In this document: piece by piece, positions 27,094 to 35,106 of the stretch
Layout of the letters: every line of letters starts with the position of its first letter
Numbering within the stretch: the stretch's first letter is position 1
NCBI GenBank assembly: GCA_903857495.1
Contig: CAIOFF010000001.1
Coordinates: 1 to 36,644 of the forward strand
DNA length: 36,644 bases
Source: an uncultured Holophagaceae bacterium
Lineage (GTDB): Bacteria; Acidobacteriota; Holophagae; Holophagales; Holophagaceae
Direction of reading: 5' to 3'
The notes under the pieces: model-generated
The model's input: only the letters and a program-made list of their open reading frames with translations
The model's database searches: none
What the model was told of the DNA's origin: nothing
Made by a program: the position numbers and the translations under genes

Positions 27094-30000
27094 ATGTCCT
27101 CCCACCCCGTACCGGATCCCAAGGATCAGCCGACGGCCATTCTCGGAGAAGGTCTTGACCTGAAACCGGTCTTGCGGTCCTCAAGCATCCCCGCCGCCCT
27201 GCTCGCCTGGGACCGCTACGAGGTGTTCGAGGTGCTGGGCCAGGGCGGCATGGCGAAGGTCTACCGGGCCCGGGACCGAAAGCTGAACCGGATGGTGGCC
27301 CTGAAGTTCATCCGCGAGGAGCACCAGGGCAGCGGCCGCCTCCTGACCCTGGAGGCCCAGCTCCAGGCCAGCCTGGACCACGAGAACATCGTCAAGGTCT
27401 ATGAGACCGGCACCTTCGACGGCCTGCCCTTCATCGCCATGCAGCTGGTGCAGGGCGAGACGCTGGACCGGGTGTGCACCAACGACCTCCGCGCCCGGGT
27501 GGGGCTCCTGGTCCAGATCGCCCTGGCCCTGGACGCAGCCCACCGGCAGGGCATGGTGCACCGGGACCTGAAGCCCACGAACATCATGGTGGAGGCCGTG
27601 GACGGGCGGCTGAAGCCCTACCTCATGGACTTCGGGCTGGCGCGGCTCACCAACGTGGCCGGGCAGACGAGGGCCACATCCATCGTCGGCACCCTGGCCT
27701 ACATGTCCCCGGAGCAGGCCGAGGGAAACTGCCCCCTGGACATCCGCACGGACGTCCACGGTCTGGGCACGCTCCTCTACGAGTTCCTCTGCGGCCACCC
27801 CCCTTTCATGCAGGAGTCGTCCTCCCACGTGGAGATCATTCGCCGCCTGCTGGAGGAGGAAGCGACCCCACCCAGCCGCCACCACCCCGAGGTGCCCCGC
27901 GACCTGGAGATCATCGCCCTGAAGTGCCTGGAGAAGCAGCCGGAGCGCCGCTATGCCACGGCCGCGGCGTTGGCCGAGGACCTGCAGTGCTGGCTGGAGG
28001 GGCGGCCCATCCAGGCCCGCCGCACCAGCCTGCTGGAGCGCCACTTCAAAGCCATCCTGCGCCTGCGGAAGAACCGCCAGGCCTGGCTCACCACCCAGGC
28101 CGCAGGCCTGACCATCCTCTGCCTGCTCGGGATGGGAGCCTGGACCCTCTGGCGCGCGCGGCAGCGGGCGGACTTCGTGGCCCAGATGGGCATGACCCTG
28201 ATCCGGCTCGAGGAGGTCGTGCAGGCCTCGGAGATGGGACCGCTCCACGACACGCGCTCAGACCGCCGCCAGGTCAATGAGTTGTTGAACCTCGTCCGCA
28301 CCGACGCCGCCCGCTACGGAGCCACCACCCGGGCCCCCCTGGCCTATGCCCTGGGGCGGTTCCACCTGGCGCTCCACGACTACGAAGCGGCCCTGGAGGA
28401 CCTGCAGGATGCCTGGGACCAGGGCTTCCGGAACCCGGAGTCCGCCGAGGGTCTCGGCATGGCCCTGGGCGAGGTCTACCGGCTCCGCCGCCAGGCCCTG
28501 GAGCAGATCAAGGATCCCCAGCGCCGCAAGGCCCAAGAGGCACGGCTGCAAAAGACCCTCCAGGAGCCCGCCCTGGCCTACCTCTCTCAGGCGCAGGGGG
28601 GACGACCCGAGGATCAGGGCTACCGCGCCGCCCTGGCCGATGCCTTCGCCTGGCGCCACGCGGCGGTGCTCCAGCGCACGGAGCACCTGCTCAAGAATGC
28701 GCCCCTCGGCTACCGTTTCCTCAAGCTCCGGGCCAGTGCGGAGATGGGGCTCGCCAACCAGGCCATTGAAAAGGGGGATAATTCCGAGGCGCAAGTGCGC
28801 GTGCACAGCGCCTGCCAGGACCTCCGCCAAGCCCTGGACATCGCCCGCAGCGACAAGGAGAGCTGGCTCAACCTGGCCCGGGCGGCGGACCGGCTCCTCT
28901 ACCTGAACTCTTTCGTGAACGAAAACCCCCAGGAGAGCTACGCCTTCGGCATGGAGGCCTGTGCCAAAGCCCGAAGCCTCGATCCCGAGGACTCGGAGCC
29001 GTTCATCCTCGAGGCGGACCTCATCCGCAGCCTGGCGCGAGCGACAGAGGCCAAGGGCACCGACTCCAGCGGCCGCTTCCTGGAGGCCATCACCCACCTG
29101 GATGAGGCCCTGAAGCTTGCCCCGGACAACTTGGAAGCGCGCCGGAAGCTTGGCCTGCTCTACTGGAGCCTCGCCAACCTCGCTGTGGACCGCCAGCAGC
29201 CCTGCCAGGACCTGCTGGCCAAAGCTGAAACCGAGCTGCGCCGGGTGCTGGCCCAGCGCCCGGGCGACGTGCTCGCGGTGGCCATCCTGCTTGATGTGAT
29301 CTTCGACCAGTGCCAGGACCGGGACCGGCGGGGCGAGGATGTGCTGCCCACCCTCGACCAGGCCTTCCTGGTGTTCAAGAAGAGCCTTGAGCTGGAGCCC
29401 GCCAACGGCCGGATCCAGAACGTGGGCGTGATCCTCTGCGGCCAGCGCGCCCTCATCCGGGGGATCAGGGGCCTGGACCCCCTGCCGGACCTCAACGAGG
29501 GCATCGCCCTGGCGGAGGAGGTCATCAACCGGAACCGCGCCTACGCTTCGGCCATCGGCAACCGCTCGCTGCTGCTGCGCATGCGGGCCGAGCACAAGTG
29601 GCGCATCGGCGTCCCCTTTGAAGCCGACCTCCAGGAGGCCATCGAGACCGCCCAGCGGGGCCTGAAGATCCGCGGGACCAACGAGATCATCATCAACCTG
29701 GGGATGGCCCAGGCCTTGCGGGGCGCCCTGCGGGCCCGGGTCGGCGGGGATCCGCACCGGGACGTCGCGGACGCCCTGGAGCGCTTCGACCAGGCCCAGA
29801 AGCAGGACCCCATGAACCCGAACGTCCACTACTACAAGCTGGACGCCCGGATCACGGAGGCGACCTGGCTGCTCCAGCAGGGCCGGAGCGCCGCCGAGGT
29901 GCTGCGGGCCTGCCGCCGGGACCTGGACCGCGTGCGACCCATGGCTCCGGAGGCCCCGGACCTGCTCGTAGATCAGGCCAAGGTGCTCGAGTTGGAGGGC

Positions 30001-30264
30001 GTGGAGGCGGCCCGCATCGGGGGCACGCCGGCCGCCTTCCTTAAACGAGCGCTGAGCAGCCTCGAGCCTTTCGAGAAGCAGGCCGTGCAGATACCTGAGC
30101 ACAAAGCGCTCCGGGCCCGCCTCCTCCGGCGCCTCGCGGACTGCGAGCACGGCCCCGCTGCCGAGCAACTCCGGGAACAGGCCCGCGTCCTCCTCATCCG
30201 GGCCTTGGCCGAGAATCCCTACCTTACAGCCGAATACGGCAGTGGCGCCGGCCCGGCGCGTTAG
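27094..30264 (+). CDS. Ser/Thr protein kinase with C-terminal TPR-type region
   Basis: A 1056-residue protein. A cytoplasmic kinase domain (about 42-305) shows GQGGMA, VALKFI, VHRDLKPTNIM, DFGLAR, YMSPEQ and YEFLCGHPPF. One membrane helix (about 333-352, LTILCLLGMGAWTLW) follows, then about 690 residues of alpha-helical TPR-like repeats (such as ALGRFHLALHDYEAALEDLQDAWDQG) predicted outside the membrane. This kinase-TM-TPR plan is common in acidobacterial and myxobacterial signalling. No ribosome site is obvious before the ATG. It diverges from the S66 operon by 141 nt, and its stop is 19 nt from the convergent CoA-transferase fusion gene. Confidence 0.93.
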   Translation: MSSHPVPDPKDQPTAILGEGLDLKPVLRSSSIPAALLAWDRYEVFEVLGQGGMAKVYRARDRKLNRMVALKFIREEHQGSGRLLTLEAQLQASLDHENIVKVYETGTFDGLPFIAMQLVQGETLDRVCTNDLRARVGLLVQIALALDAAHRQGMVHRDLKPTNIMVEAVDGRLKPYLMDFGLARLTNVAGQTRATSIVGTLAYMSPEQAEGNCPLDIRTDVHGLGTLLYEFLCGHPPFMQESSSHVEIIRRLLEEEATPPSRHHPEVPRDLEIIALKCLEKQPERRYATAAALAEDLQCWLEGRPIQARRTSLLERHFKAILRLRKNRQAWLTTQAAGLTILCLLGMGAWTLWRARQRADFVAQMGMTLIRLEEVVQASEMGPLHDTRSDRRQVNELLNLVRTDAARYGATTRAPLAYALGRFHLALHDYEAALEDLQDAWDQGFRNPESAEGLGMALGEVYRLRRQALEQIKDPQRRKAQEARLQKTLQEPALAYLSQAQGGRPEDQGYRAALADAFAWRHAAVLQRTEHLLKNAPLGYRFLKLRASAEMGLANQAIEKGDNSEAQVRVHSACQDLRQALDIARSDKESWLNLARAADRLLYLNSFVNENPQESYAFGMEACAKARSLDPEDSEPFILEADLIRSLARATEAKGTDSSGRFLEAITHLDEALKLAPDNLEARRKLGLLYWSLANLAVDRQQPCQDLLAKAETELRRVLAQRPGDVLAVAILLDVIFDQCQDRDRRGEDVLPTLDQAFLVFKKSLELEPANGRIQNVGVILCGQRALIRGIRGLDPLPDLNEGIALAEEVINRNRAYASAIGNRSLLLRMRAEHKWRIGVPFEADLQEAIETAQRGLKIRGTNEIIINLGMAQALRGALRARVGGDPHRDVADALERFDQAQKQDPMNPNVHYYKLDARITEATWLLQQGRSAAEVLRACRRDLDRVRPMAPEAPDLLVDQAKVLELEGVEAARIGGTPAAFLKRALSSLEPFEKQAVQIPEHKALRARLLRRLADCEHGPAAEQLREQARVLLIRALAENPYLTAEYGSGAGPAR

Positions 30265-30283
30265 GAACTGGAACGAAATAAGC

Positions 30284-32158
30284 TCAGGGCGCTGCGAACA
30301 GCATGGTCACGTGGAGGGCGTCGTCCTCGCGGGTGACGCTCACGTTGTCGCAGCACTTCTTCGCCAGGGCCACCATCTTCTCGTTCTGGGGCAGGATCTC
30401 CGCCACGAACCCGCGCACGCCCCGGGTCATGGCGTGGGCCACCATGTGGGACTGCAGCACCGTGCCCAGGCCCGTGCCCTGCCAGGCGGGGTCCACCATG
30501 AAGGCGGTCTCCGCGAGGTTGCTCGACAGGTTCAGGAAGTAGCAGCACTGGGCCACCACGCACTCGTTCTCCCGCTCGCCGGTGACCGCCACGAAGGCCA
30601 CCTCGCTCTCGAAGTTGAGGTTGCACAGGCGCTGCACCTCGTCGCTGGAGAGGGCCAGCACCCGGCGGAAGAAGCGGGTGTAGACGTCGTCCTTCGACAG
30701 GTGGTGGAAGAGGCCCCGGATGGCGTCGCCGTCGCTGGCCTTGGCGGGACGCAGCATCACCTGGCGGCCGCCCTTGAGGGTGTAGGTGCGCTCCTCCTCC
30801 ACGGGATAGCTGCGCAGGTTCTCCAGGCGCTGGTCCGCGGGCAGGTAGCCCAGCTGCTTGGCCTCCTCCATGAGCCAGGGCCGGAACTTGGGATGGGCCA
30901 GCTCGATGAGGGCGATGGTCCGCTCCCGGATGGACTTCCCGAAGAGGTAGGCGATGCCGTATTCGGTGATGACGTAGTGGACGTCCGTGCGGGCGATGCT
31001 CACGCCCTCCCCCGCCAGCAGCTGGGGCCGGATGCGCGACATCGACGCGTCATCGTTGGTGGAGGAGAGGCAGACGATGGGCTTGCCGCCGGGGGAGCGT
31101 GCGGCGCCCCGGAGGAAGGCCGACTGGGTCTCTAATCCCCCGTAGAACTCGCCGTCGAGCTGGTCCGTGCAGACCTGGCCCGTGAGGTCCATGGTGAAGG
31201 CCTGGGTGATGGCCACCATGCGGGTCTGGGCCGCGATGGTGAAGGGATCGCAGACGATCTGGATGGGCTGGAGTGAGAACAGGGGATTGCGGTGGACCAG
31301 GTCGTAGAGGCGCCGGGTGCCAAGCAGGAAGCTGGCCACGATGCGGGACCGGGCCAGGGACTTCTGCTTGCCGGTGAGGATCCCCTTCTCCAACAGGGGG
31401 ATGACGGAGTCCGTGATCACCGCCGAGTGGATGCCCAGGTCCTTGCGGTCACCGAGGTATTTCAGCGCCTGCTCGGGGATGCGCCCGATGCCGATCTGGA
31501 GCGTGGAGCCATCGTCGATGATCCCCGCGATGTACTGGGCGATGCGCTCCACCACCGCGCCCTTGGTGACCGGGTGGCGGTATTCGATCACCGGGGTGTC
31601 CACGGGCACCAGCGCGTCGATCTCGCTCACATGGAGCGTGGTGTCCCCCATGGTCCAGGGCATGGCCGGGTTCACTTCCGCCAGGATCAACTTGGCCTTC
31701 TCCACAGCTGCGGACACCACATCCACGGAGACGCCGAGGCTGACGTAGCCAAACTCGTCGGGCGGGGTGACCTGGATGAGGGCCACGTCCACGGGGATGC
31801 GGCCCCGCTTGATGAGCTCGGGCACCAGGGCGAGCGAGATGGGCACATATTCAGCGAGGCCCTGGCGGATGGCGGCCCGCATGTCGGAGCCCACGTAGAA
31901 GCTGCGGTGCCGGAACCGCGTGGTGCAGCGGCCCTCGGCATCGTGGGGCACCGTGTCGGTGGTGATGAAGTGCAGCAACTCCAGGTCCGCGGGCGGCCGC
32001 TTCATGGTCTCCAGTGCGGCCACCAGGGCCCGCGGGCTGGCGCAGGCGGTGCCCAGGAAGACCCGCTGGCCCGGCTGGATGCGGGCCACGGCCTCCTCGG
32101 CCGTGCAGACCTTGCTGGCGTAGCGCTCGAGACTGGGCAGCAGGTTCGGCTGGGTCAT
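30284..32158 (-). CDS. CoA-transferase/acetyl-CoA hydrolase domain fused to GNAT acetyltransferase
   Basis: A 624-residue protein. Residues about 15-440 are an acetyl-CoA hydrolase/4-hydroxybutyrate CoA-transferase type domain (GIGRIPEQAL, GGKPIVCLSST, TEYGIAYLFGKSIRERT). Residues about 460-624 are a GNAT domain with acetyl-CoA loop QGTGLGT and Pat-like segments (MLRPAKASDGDAI, AETAFMVD). In this CoA-transferase class a Glu in GIHxEM is thought to form the acyl-glutamyl intermediate; here it reads GIHSAV with Ala246, so transferase activity is doubtful. Analogy to bacterial Pat, where a degenerate acyl-CoA-binding domain regulates a GNAT domain, suggests a protein-acetylation enzyme. The gene is divergent from a sirtuin-like gene. 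Confidence 0.9.
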   Translation of the reverse strand: MTQPNLLPSLERYASKVCTAEEAVARIQPGQRVFLGTACASPRALVAALETMKRPPADLELLHFITTDTVPHDAEGRCTTRFRHRSFYVGSDMRAAIRQGLAEYVPISLALVPELIKRGRIPVDVALIQVTPPDEFGYVSLGVSVDVVSAAVEKAKLILAEVNPAMPWTMGDTTLHVSEIDALVPVDTPVIEYRHPVTKGAVVERIAQYIAGIIDDGSTLQIGIGRIPEQALKYLGDRKDLGIHSAVITDSVIPLLEKGILTGKQKSLARSRIVASFLLGTRRLYDLVHRNPLFSLQPIQIVCDPFTIAAQTRMVAITQAFTMDLTGQVCTDQLDGEFYGGLETQSAFLRGAARSPGGKPIVCLSSTNDDASMSRIRPQLLAGEGVSIARTDVHYVITEYGIAYLFGKSIRERTIALIELAHPKFRPWLMEEAKQLGYLPADQRLENLRSYPVEEERTYTLKGGRQVMLRPAKASDGDAIRGLFHHLSKDDVYTRFFRRVLALSSDEVQRLCNLNFESEVAFVAVTGERENECVVAQCCYFLNLSSNLAETAFMVDPAWQGTGLGTVLQSHMVAHAMTRGVRGFVAEILPQNEKMVALAKKCCDNVSVTREDDALHVTMLFAAP

Positions 32159-32182
32159 GGCGGCTCTCGCAGGAAAGACTCA

Positions 32183-32200
32183 CGCGCCAACTGTGGCGCG
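32183..32200. promoter_or_regulatory. Palindrome in the CoA-transferase/sirtuin intergenic region
   Basis: CGCGCCA-actg-TGGCGCG is a 7-bp inverted repeat in the divergent region. It is a possible operator or a 5' UTR hairpin of the GNAT fusion gene. Two further tggcgc copies lie at about 32232 and 32263. Confidence 0.4.
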
Positions 32201-32310
32201 GGAGGTAAAAAGCAGGCATTGGAAAGGAGTCTGGCGCCTATTCTGTGGTGCTTCGTCCCTGGCGCATAGAGGCAATTCCGGGGCGCTATGATGTCCGCAC
32301 GGAGGTCCGA

Positions 32311-33018
32311 GTGGCCAGATCGTCCATCGTGGTGCTGAGCGGGGCTGGGATCTGTCCCGGCGGCGGCATCATGGCGGCCCACGCCGGGGACTCGCTCTGG
32401 GAGCGCCAGCTCCTGGAGGAAGTGACCGTGCCCATGGCCTACCGGCAGGATCCCCTGCGCATCCAGGGCTTCTACAACGCCCGGCGGCGGCGCCTCGCGG
32501 ACTTGGAACCCAGCGCTGCACACGTGGCCCTGGCCCGGCTGGAGACGGCCTGGCCCGGAGACTTCCTGCTGGTGACGACGAACGTGGACGATCTGCACGA
32601 GCGGGCGGGCAGCCGGGCCCCGATCCACCTCTTCGGCGAGCTGCTCAAGGCCCGTTGCACCGAGTGCCATCACGTGCACCCCTGGGCGGAGGACCTCGAC
32701 TTCAGTTCCTGCTGCCCCTCCTGCGCCACCCTGGGCCAGCTGCGGCCAAATATCGTCTGGTACGGCGAGCCCCCTCTGGAGATGCAGCGGGTCCATGCCA
32801 CTCTCGCCCAGTGCACCTGCTTCCTGGCCCTTGGGACCCCGGGGTACCTCCACCCGGCAGCGGGTTTTCGGGAGGACGTGCCCCCCTCGGCCCGCACCCT
32901 GGTGCTGGGCGCGGAGCCGGCAGAGGAGTCCGACGGCTTCCGGGAGCACCGCGTCGGCCCCGCGGACAGCGAGGTGACCGACCTCGTGGCGGAACTGCTG
33001 GCGGAGCAGGAGAGCTAG
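32311..33018 (+). CDS. Sirtuin-family protein (CobB/SIRT5-type fold) lacking catalytic His
   Basis: A 235-residue protein matching CobB in length and order: GAGIC (usually GAGIS) at 11-15, a FYNARRRR segment with Tyr55 and Arg58 as in desuccinylase-type sirtuins, TTNVDDLHERAG (usually TQNxD), two zinc CxxC pairs (116/119, 135/138), RPNIVWYGE and LGTPGYLHPAAGF. The catalytic His that precedes Gly in HxHG is Phe108 here (IHLFGELL), Phe-Arg of the FR motif is Ala-His, Gln of TQN is Thr90, and GTS is GTP. NAD or acyl-peptide binding may persist, but deacylation by the normal mechanism is unlikely. The start is GTG 32311, with ggagg 5 nt upstream; a longer frame from 32245 is not needed. It lies 152 nt from the divergent GNAT fusion gene. 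Confidence 0.9.
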   Translation: MARSSIVVLSGAGICPGGGIMAAHAGDSLWERQLLEEVTVPMAYRQDPLRIQGFYNARRRRLADLEPSAAHVALARLETAWPGDFLLVTTNVDDLHERAGSRAPIHLFGELLKARCTECHHVHPWAEDLDFSSCCPSCATLGQLRPNIVWYGEPPLEMQRVHATLAQCTCFLALGTPGYLHPAAGFREDVPPSARTLVLGAEPAEESDGFREHRVGPADSEVTDLVAELLAEQES

Positions 33019-33159
33019 CCGCCTGCAGCCGGTACCCCGGAATCCGCTATTGGGCCATCGGGTTCACCCTTCCCGCCGGGACCGGGGGACAGGGCGTGAT
33101 CCGGGCCCTAACCTCTCCCCTGCGGCGGGCGGTTTCCTTTCGCCGCGACGGGAGGTCTC

Positions 33160-34455
33160 ATGAGAATGGGTGCTGCCAGCGTGATCATCATCCTGGGCCT
33201 CGCGGCTGGCGCCGCCTGGGCCCGAGGGGATCGGCAGCCCCCGCCGCGACCCGCGGGCGGCCCAGAGCGCCGTCCCCCCAGGGAGGGACAGGGCGGCGGC
33301 TACAGCCTGGAACAGGCCCTGTCGGACCGCGCCCAGCTGCACACCATCGCCTTCAGCGGCCTGGCCTTCCTCACGGGGGAACCGGGCGCCTCCAGCTTCA
33401 TCCCGCCGGGCAAGGTCGCGGACTTCTTCGGCTTCCAATATCTGCGCGACATCGACGCCGCGGGCAAGGGACACAACCCCATGTTCCTGGATCGCATCGC
33501 CGGGAATGTGATGCGCCTGCTGAGCACCCCCCAGCGCCGCATCTTCGAGCAGGCCGCCCGGGAAGAGGCCGCGCAGCTGGAGGCCATCGCCCGCTTCCGC
33601 CTGCCCCTGGTGGCCGCCTTCCACCAGGACCTGGCAGGCCGCCTGCCCGCGGGCTGCAGGGGGCTGGATCGCCTCGCGGTGCGGGCCTACGTGGCCGACC
33701 TGTTCGAGCTGGACGCGCGCCTTGCCTGGCACCGCGCCAGGGCCTTCGGCGCCGTGGCCCAGTCCCTCAGCGACACCCAGTGGCGGACCCTCGGCGCCTG
33801 GAAGTTCGGCGACTTCCGCACCTGGCCCGAGGTGGACCGGGAAGCCCTCCGGGACCTGCGCCCCCGCGCCGCCACCAAGCTGGAGAGCGTCGCCTACATG
33901 ACCCTGGCCAGCGAGTTCTTCAGCTGGGTGGCGGGCTCGGTGGAGGCCGATACCTACTTCTGCCCCGAGCGCCACGGCACCTACTTCGGGGGCTTCTACT
34001 TCAAGGACCTGCCCGCCATGGGCCAAAAGGACTTCGACATCTCCACGAGCCTGACGGGCGACTCGGGGGAGGCCTTCCTGGCGGCCCTGACCCCCGCGCA
34101 GCGAGCCCGCATGGAGGCCCTGCCGGACCAGCAGCGCGAGCTGCTGCGGGGCATCGTGACGGTGCGCCGAGCCATCGCGGGCAAGCTGCGCACCTTCCAG
34201 ACGGGAGCCGGACCCACCGAGACGGAGCTTCGGGCCCTGGGCCGCCGTTACGGCGAGCTGGATGGCGAGCTGGCCTACCTCTACGCCAGCACCTTCGCGG
34301 CCATCGGTCGCTCGGCAGACGCCCCGCAGCTGGCTCGCCTCCGGTCCCTGCGCGGCCAGCCGAGCCGGGAAGCCGGCACCGCCTTCCTGTACTCGGACCG
34401 AATTCCCATGCCCCAGTGGCCCGATGCGTCCTTCCTCCTGGGCGGCCGGCGCTGA
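33160..34455 (+). CDS. Exported alpha-helical protein with internal duplication, unknown function
   Basis: A 431-residue protein with a signal peptide (MRMGAASVIIILGLAAGAAWA), a Pro/Arg/Gly linker (about 22-46) and then two related helical halves. Half one has FFGFQYLRDIDAAGKGHN, then a Gln/Arg-rich helix after LLSTPQRRIFEQA. Half two has FGGFYFKDLPAMGQKDFD, then LTPAQRARMEALPDQ. The LTPAQ/LSTPQ segments recall the LTxxQ motifs of Spy/CpxP-type periplasmic proteins, but no clear family membership is claimed. The ribosome site gggagg lies 5 nt upstream of the ATG. It is followed 45 nt later by the EF-hand gene, probably in one operon. Confidence 0.85.
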   Translation: MRMGAASVIIILGLAAGAAWARGDRQPPPRPAGGPERRPPREGQGGGYSLEQALSDRAQLHTIAFSGLAFLTGEPGASSFIPPGKVADFFGFQYLRDIDAAGKGHNPMFLDRIAGNVMRLLSTPQRRIFEQAAREEAAQLEAIARFRLPLVAAFHQDLAGRLPAGCRGLDRLAVRAYVADLFELDARLAWHRARAFGAVAQSLSDTQWRTLGAWKFGDFRTWPEVDREALRDLRPRAATKLESVAYMTLASEFFSWVAGSVEADTYFCPERHGTYFGGFYFKDLPAMGQKDFDISTSLTGDSGEAFLAALTPAQRARMEALPDQQRELLRGIVTVRRAIAGKLRTFQTGAGPTETELRALGRRYGELDGELAYLYASTFAAIGRSADAPQLARLRSLRGQPSREAGTAFLYSDRIPMPQWPDASFLLGGRR

Positions 34456-34500
34456 GCGCCGCCCTCCAGCCTCCCGTTCCCCTTCTGAAGGAGATCCCCC

Positions 34501-34983
34501 ATGCACCCCTCATTCCTACTCTTCCCGCTGCTGGCCGCGCTGCCCCAGAGCCCGGAAGCTTCCTCCCCTCGCCCGCGCCCCATCTCGCCCATCCTGCTGG
34601 CCCTGGACCTCAACGGCGACGGCATCCTCGACGCCGGTGAGCTGGCCGCCGCTTCCCAGTCCCTGCTGAAGCTCGACAAGAACGGGGACGGCCAGCTGAC
34701 GCCGGACGAGTATCGCCCGCCCCGCCCCGACGGCCAGACTTCGACCGCGCCCCCGCCCAGGCCCGCGAGTCAGGCCCGGGAGGCCCGCCCCCTGGAGCGC
34801 CCACGGCCGCCCCTGGACGCGGCCCTCGATGAGGACGGCGACGAGATCATCAGCGCCGCAGAGATTGCCCGCGCACCGCTGCTGCTCAAGAAGCTGGACC
34901 GCAACGGGGACGGCCGGCTGACGCCGGACGAGTACCAGCCGACGCCGCAGACGGGTCAGCCATCGAAGGCTGACAGACCGTAA
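34501..34983 (+). CDS. Secreted EF-hand protein (four EF loops in two pairs)
   Basis: A 160-residue protein with a short signal peptide (MHPSFLLFPLLAALP). Four 12-residue EF-hand loops are recognisable: DLNGDGILDAGE, DKNGDGQLTPDE, DEDGDEIISAAE and DRNGDGRLTPDE. They form two pairs separated by a Pro/Arg-rich linker, as from an internal duplication. The third loop has Glu in place of the conserved Gly at its sixth position and may bind calcium weakly. The ribosome site aaggag is 7 nt before the ATG. It is probably co-transcribed with the helical exported protein and serves calcium-dependent or structural roles in the envelope (inference). Confidence 0.9.
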   Translation: MHPSFLLFPLLAALPQSPEASSPRPRPISPILLALDLNGDGILDAGELAAASQSLLKLDKNGDGQLTPDEYRPPRPDGQTSTAPPPRPASQAREARPLERPRPPLDAALDEDGDEIISAAEIARAPLLLKKLDRNGDGRLTPDEYQPTPQTGQPSKADRP

Positions 34984-35001
34984 AAGCACCAGCGGCAGGC
35001 A

Positions 35002-35101
35002 GGGGGTATGCGGGTCTGCACGCCTAATCGCTTGCCCGATCCCGAGCACCCCCCAACACTTGGCTCCAGGGTCTGCCCTCGACGCGGCGCCCCCTGGAGC
35101 C
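35002..35101 (+). promoter_or_regulatory. Candidate structured leader that hides the ribosome site of the trans-sulfuration gene
   Basis: A perfect 10-bp inverted repeat, 35062-35071 with 35092-35101, pairs the Shine-Dalgarno ggag (35096-35099) of the next gene into a stem with a 20-nt loop. A second pairing, gggggt 35002-35007 with accccc 35048-35053, could form an upstream domain. The arrangement suits translational control; no known riboswitch class was recognised. Confidence 0.45.
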
Positions 35102-35106
35102 TTGCC

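Noticed and set aside
28258-30168. 636-codon minus-strand frame opposite the kinase-TPR gene
   Set aside because: It is fully antisense to a recognised kinase/TPR gene, without motifs or a ribosome site.
32655-34640. 661-codon plus-strand frame over the sirtuin and helical protein
   Set aside because: It overlaps two supported genes in another frame and is Pro/Gly/Arg-rich without domains.
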